Source: Micromonospora cabrerizensis
GTDB taxonomy: Bacteria > Actinomycetota > Actinomycetes > Mycobacteriales > Micromonosporaceae
Direction of reading: 5' to 3'
Length of the DNA stretch: 64,000 bases
Assembly: GCF_022230955.1 (NCBI RefSeq)
Contig: NZ_JAKKFI010000050.1
Location: forward strand, 1 to 64,000
Part shown: positions 62,831 to 64,000 of the stretch, piece by piece
How positions within the stretch are numbered: the first letter of the stretch is position 1
How the letters are laid out: each line of letters begins with the position of its first letter
Notes under the pieces: model-generated
Seen by the model: only the letters and a program-made list of their open reading frames with translations
Database searches by the model: none
What the model was told of the DNA's origin: nothing
Program-made: the position numbers and the translations under genes

Positions 62831-62850
62831 TGGTAGCAAGAGTGCTACCA
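62831..62850. promoter_or_regulatory. Operator of the toxin-antitoxin operon
   Basis: TGGTAGCA, 4 nt, TGCTACCA: perfect 8-bp inverted repeat covering the -10 hexamer of the leaderless antitoxin transcript. Confidence 0.7.
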
Positions 62851-62857
62851 AGATCCG

Positions 62858-63661
62858 TTAGAGTTGGTCGGCGGGGTGCGGGGCGACCATGCCCTGCTTC
62901 GTCCGGGCCGCGCACAGCTCGGCCAGCCGCTCGTAGGCGGCAGCGCCGATCAGCGCGGTCAGCTCCGGGGAGTACGACAGGTACATCGGCTCGGCGCCGA
63001 CGTGCGCGTCCGTCGAGGAGGTGCACCACCAGTCCAGGTCGTGCCCACCGGCCCCCCACCCTCGCCGGTCGAACTCGGACAGGGTGGAGACCAGCACCTT
63101 GGAGTTGTCGGGGCGCTTGACCCAGTCCTGATCGCGGCGGATCGGCAACTGCCAACAGACGTCCGGCTTGTATTCCAGCGGGTGCACCCCGTCGCGCAAC
63201 GCCTGGGCGTGCAGGGCGCAGCCACCCCCGCCGACGAAGTCGGCGTCGTTGAGGAACACGCACGGGCCGTCGGCGCTCTGGGTGGCGGTGCGGCGGGCCG
63301 GGTTCTTGCCGTCGATGGTGTCCTCGTCGGTCCAGTTCTTGAACCCGCGTCGGAAGTGCTGCCAGGTCGCCGGGGTGAGCCGCCTGACGGCGTTGCGGAC
63401 CCGCTTCTCGTCGTCGGAGTCGGTGAAGAACGCCCCGTGCGAGCAGCAACCGTCGGCGGCCCGACCAGCGATGATGCCGTGGCAGCCCTTGCCGAAGATG
63501 CACGTCCAGCGGGAGAGCAGCCAGGTCAGGTCGGCCCTGATCAGGTGCGTCTCGTCAGCCGGGTCGGTGAACTCGATCCACTCCCGGGGGAAATCCAGCG
63601 GCACCTCGCGACTGCGCGGGTCGCCCGGGTCGTCCACCAGCACACGGAGCTCCATCGTCAC
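62858..63661 (-). CDS. Cys-rich protein, YkgJ/DUF3109-like
   Basis: 267 residues, soluble. Cysteines cluster as CIFGKGCHG near residue 55, DGCCSHGAF near residue 70, [17 protein letters not shown] and [11 protein letters not shown], a pattern resembling YkgJ/DUF3109 proteins thought to hold zinc or an Fe-S cluster. Function unknown. GTG at 63661 is 7 nt after TACGCT and in frame with the ATG at 63655, which is the alternative. Divergent from ppx with the starts 74 bp apart. Confidence 0.65.
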   Translation of the reverse strand: MTMELRVLVDDPGDPRSREVPLDFPREWIEFTDPADETHLIRADLTWLLSRWTCIFGKGCHGIIAGRAADGCCSHGAFFTDSDDEKRVRNAVRRLTPATWQHFRRGFKNWTDEDTIDGKNPARRTATQSADGPCVFLNDADFVGGGGCALHAQALRDGVHPLEYKPDVCWQLPIRRDQDWVKRPDNSKVLVSTLSEFDRRGWGAGGHDLDWWCTSSTDAHVGAEPMYLSYSPELTALIGAAAYERLAELCAARTKQGMVAPHPADQL

Positions 63662-63735
63662 CCGGCCCAGCGTACGCGCGGTGACGTCCGCGGGCCGGCG
63701 AGCCGCGCAAACGTGTTGCACCTAGGGTCTTCACC

Positions 63736-64000
63736 ATGCGACTGGGTGTCCTCGACGTTGGATCCAACACGGTGCACCTCCTCGTGGTGGACGCGCACCA
63801 TGGCGCGCACCCGTGGCCGGCGCACTCCGAGAAGGTGGTGCTCCGGCTGGCCGAGCAGATCGGCCCCGACGGTGCGCTGACCGAGGCGGGCGCGGACGGG
63901 CTGGTCAAGGCCGTCGGCATGGCGAAGGCGGCGGCCGCCGGCCTGGAGGCCGACGACCTGATCGCGTTCGCCACGTCCGCGGTGCGCGACGCCACCAACG
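63736..64000 (+). CDS. ppx: Exopolyphosphatase / pppGpp phosphatase (5' part)
   Basis: First 88 codons; runs off the right edge. The ASKHA ATP-binding motif [14 protein letters not shown] near residue 7 and [11 protein letters not shown] near residue 78 identify the Ppx/GppA family, which releases phosphate from polyphosphate or converts pppGpp to ppGpp. Leaderless: TAGGGT (63723-63728), 7 nt, ATG. Corresponds to Rv0496 after senX3-regX3. Confidence 0.9.
   Translation, partial: MRLGVLDVGSNTVHLLVVDAHHGAHPWPAHSEKVVLRLAEQIGPDGALTEAGADGLVKAVGMAKAAAAGLEADDLIAFATSAVRDATN

Overview
The window is very GC-rich, densely coded actinobacterial chromosome. It carries mycothiol biosynthesis genes (mshA, mshD), GlnR, a SenX3-RegX3 (PhoR-PhoP) pair and an HbhA-like operon. 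Many genes have no ribosome binding site and instead a TANNNT hexamer 6-8 nt before the start codon. The repeat content and gene order fit a Micromonosporaceae member such as Micromonospora or Salinispora; this is inference, since no rRNA gene is present. From memory, the gene order corresponds to two blocks that are separate in Mycobacterium tuberculosis: Rv0812-Rv0820 (pabC, nitrobindin, sseC, cysA2, lmeA, glnR, mshD, pstB) and Rv0474-Rv0496 (HTH regulator, hbhA, DUF2516, murB, SDR, mshA, YbjN, gpm, senX3-regX3, ppx).

Layout. 1-7971: 5'-end of dinG, a DUF402 protein, an ECF41 sigma factor, polyphosphate kinase 2, a DUF47-Pit phosphate transport operon, an oxidoreductase and a Nudix hydrolase. 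8172-12287: pstSCAB on the minus strand. 12678-19974: mshD, a polysaccharide deacetylase, glnR, membrane proteins, an LmeA-like protein, a Cys-rich leader peptide followed by sulfurtransferase and DUF1416, and a winged-helix protein. 20016-29750: glycogen-debranching-type glycosidase with an SCP2 protein, DsrE, nitrobindin, pabC, a Fur-family regulator with YgfZ, a BKACE enzyme, asparaginase and a hydrolase. 29863-34350: HTH-HbhA-DUF2516-hydrolase run, AlaX and an SDR. 34341-38907: WYL regulator and an ABC transporter/two-component operon. 39106-41749: EI24, macro domain, GNAT and RidA proteins. 42081-47680: a CebEFG-BglC-CebR-like beta-glucoside locus. 47864-58104: MDMPI, murB, a methyltransferase, an SDR, mshA, YbjN, a Rho_N/histone-H1-like protein and two MFS transporters. 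58257-64000: gpmA, phoU, phoR-phoP, a toxin-antitoxin pair, a Cys-rich protein and the start of ppx/gppA.

Phosphate is the main theme: import (Pit, PstSCAB), sensing and control (PhoU, PhoR, PhoP), storage and mobilisation (PPK2, Ppx/GppA). Three candidate PHO boxes, made of 11-bp units of the GTTCACC type, lie before pstS, before the DUF47-pit operon (overlapping the end of ppk2), and between phoU and phoR. They suggest one PhoP regulon.

The non-coding DNA is also informative: paired copies of several dispersed palindromic elements, a 52-bp repeat that bridges the stop codon of one gene and the start of the next in two unrelated places, a likely cysteine attenuator, twin LacI-type operators, and a pair of divergent leaderless genes whose -10 hexamers overlap. 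No rRNA, tRNA, CRISPR array, intact insertion sequence or phage was seen.
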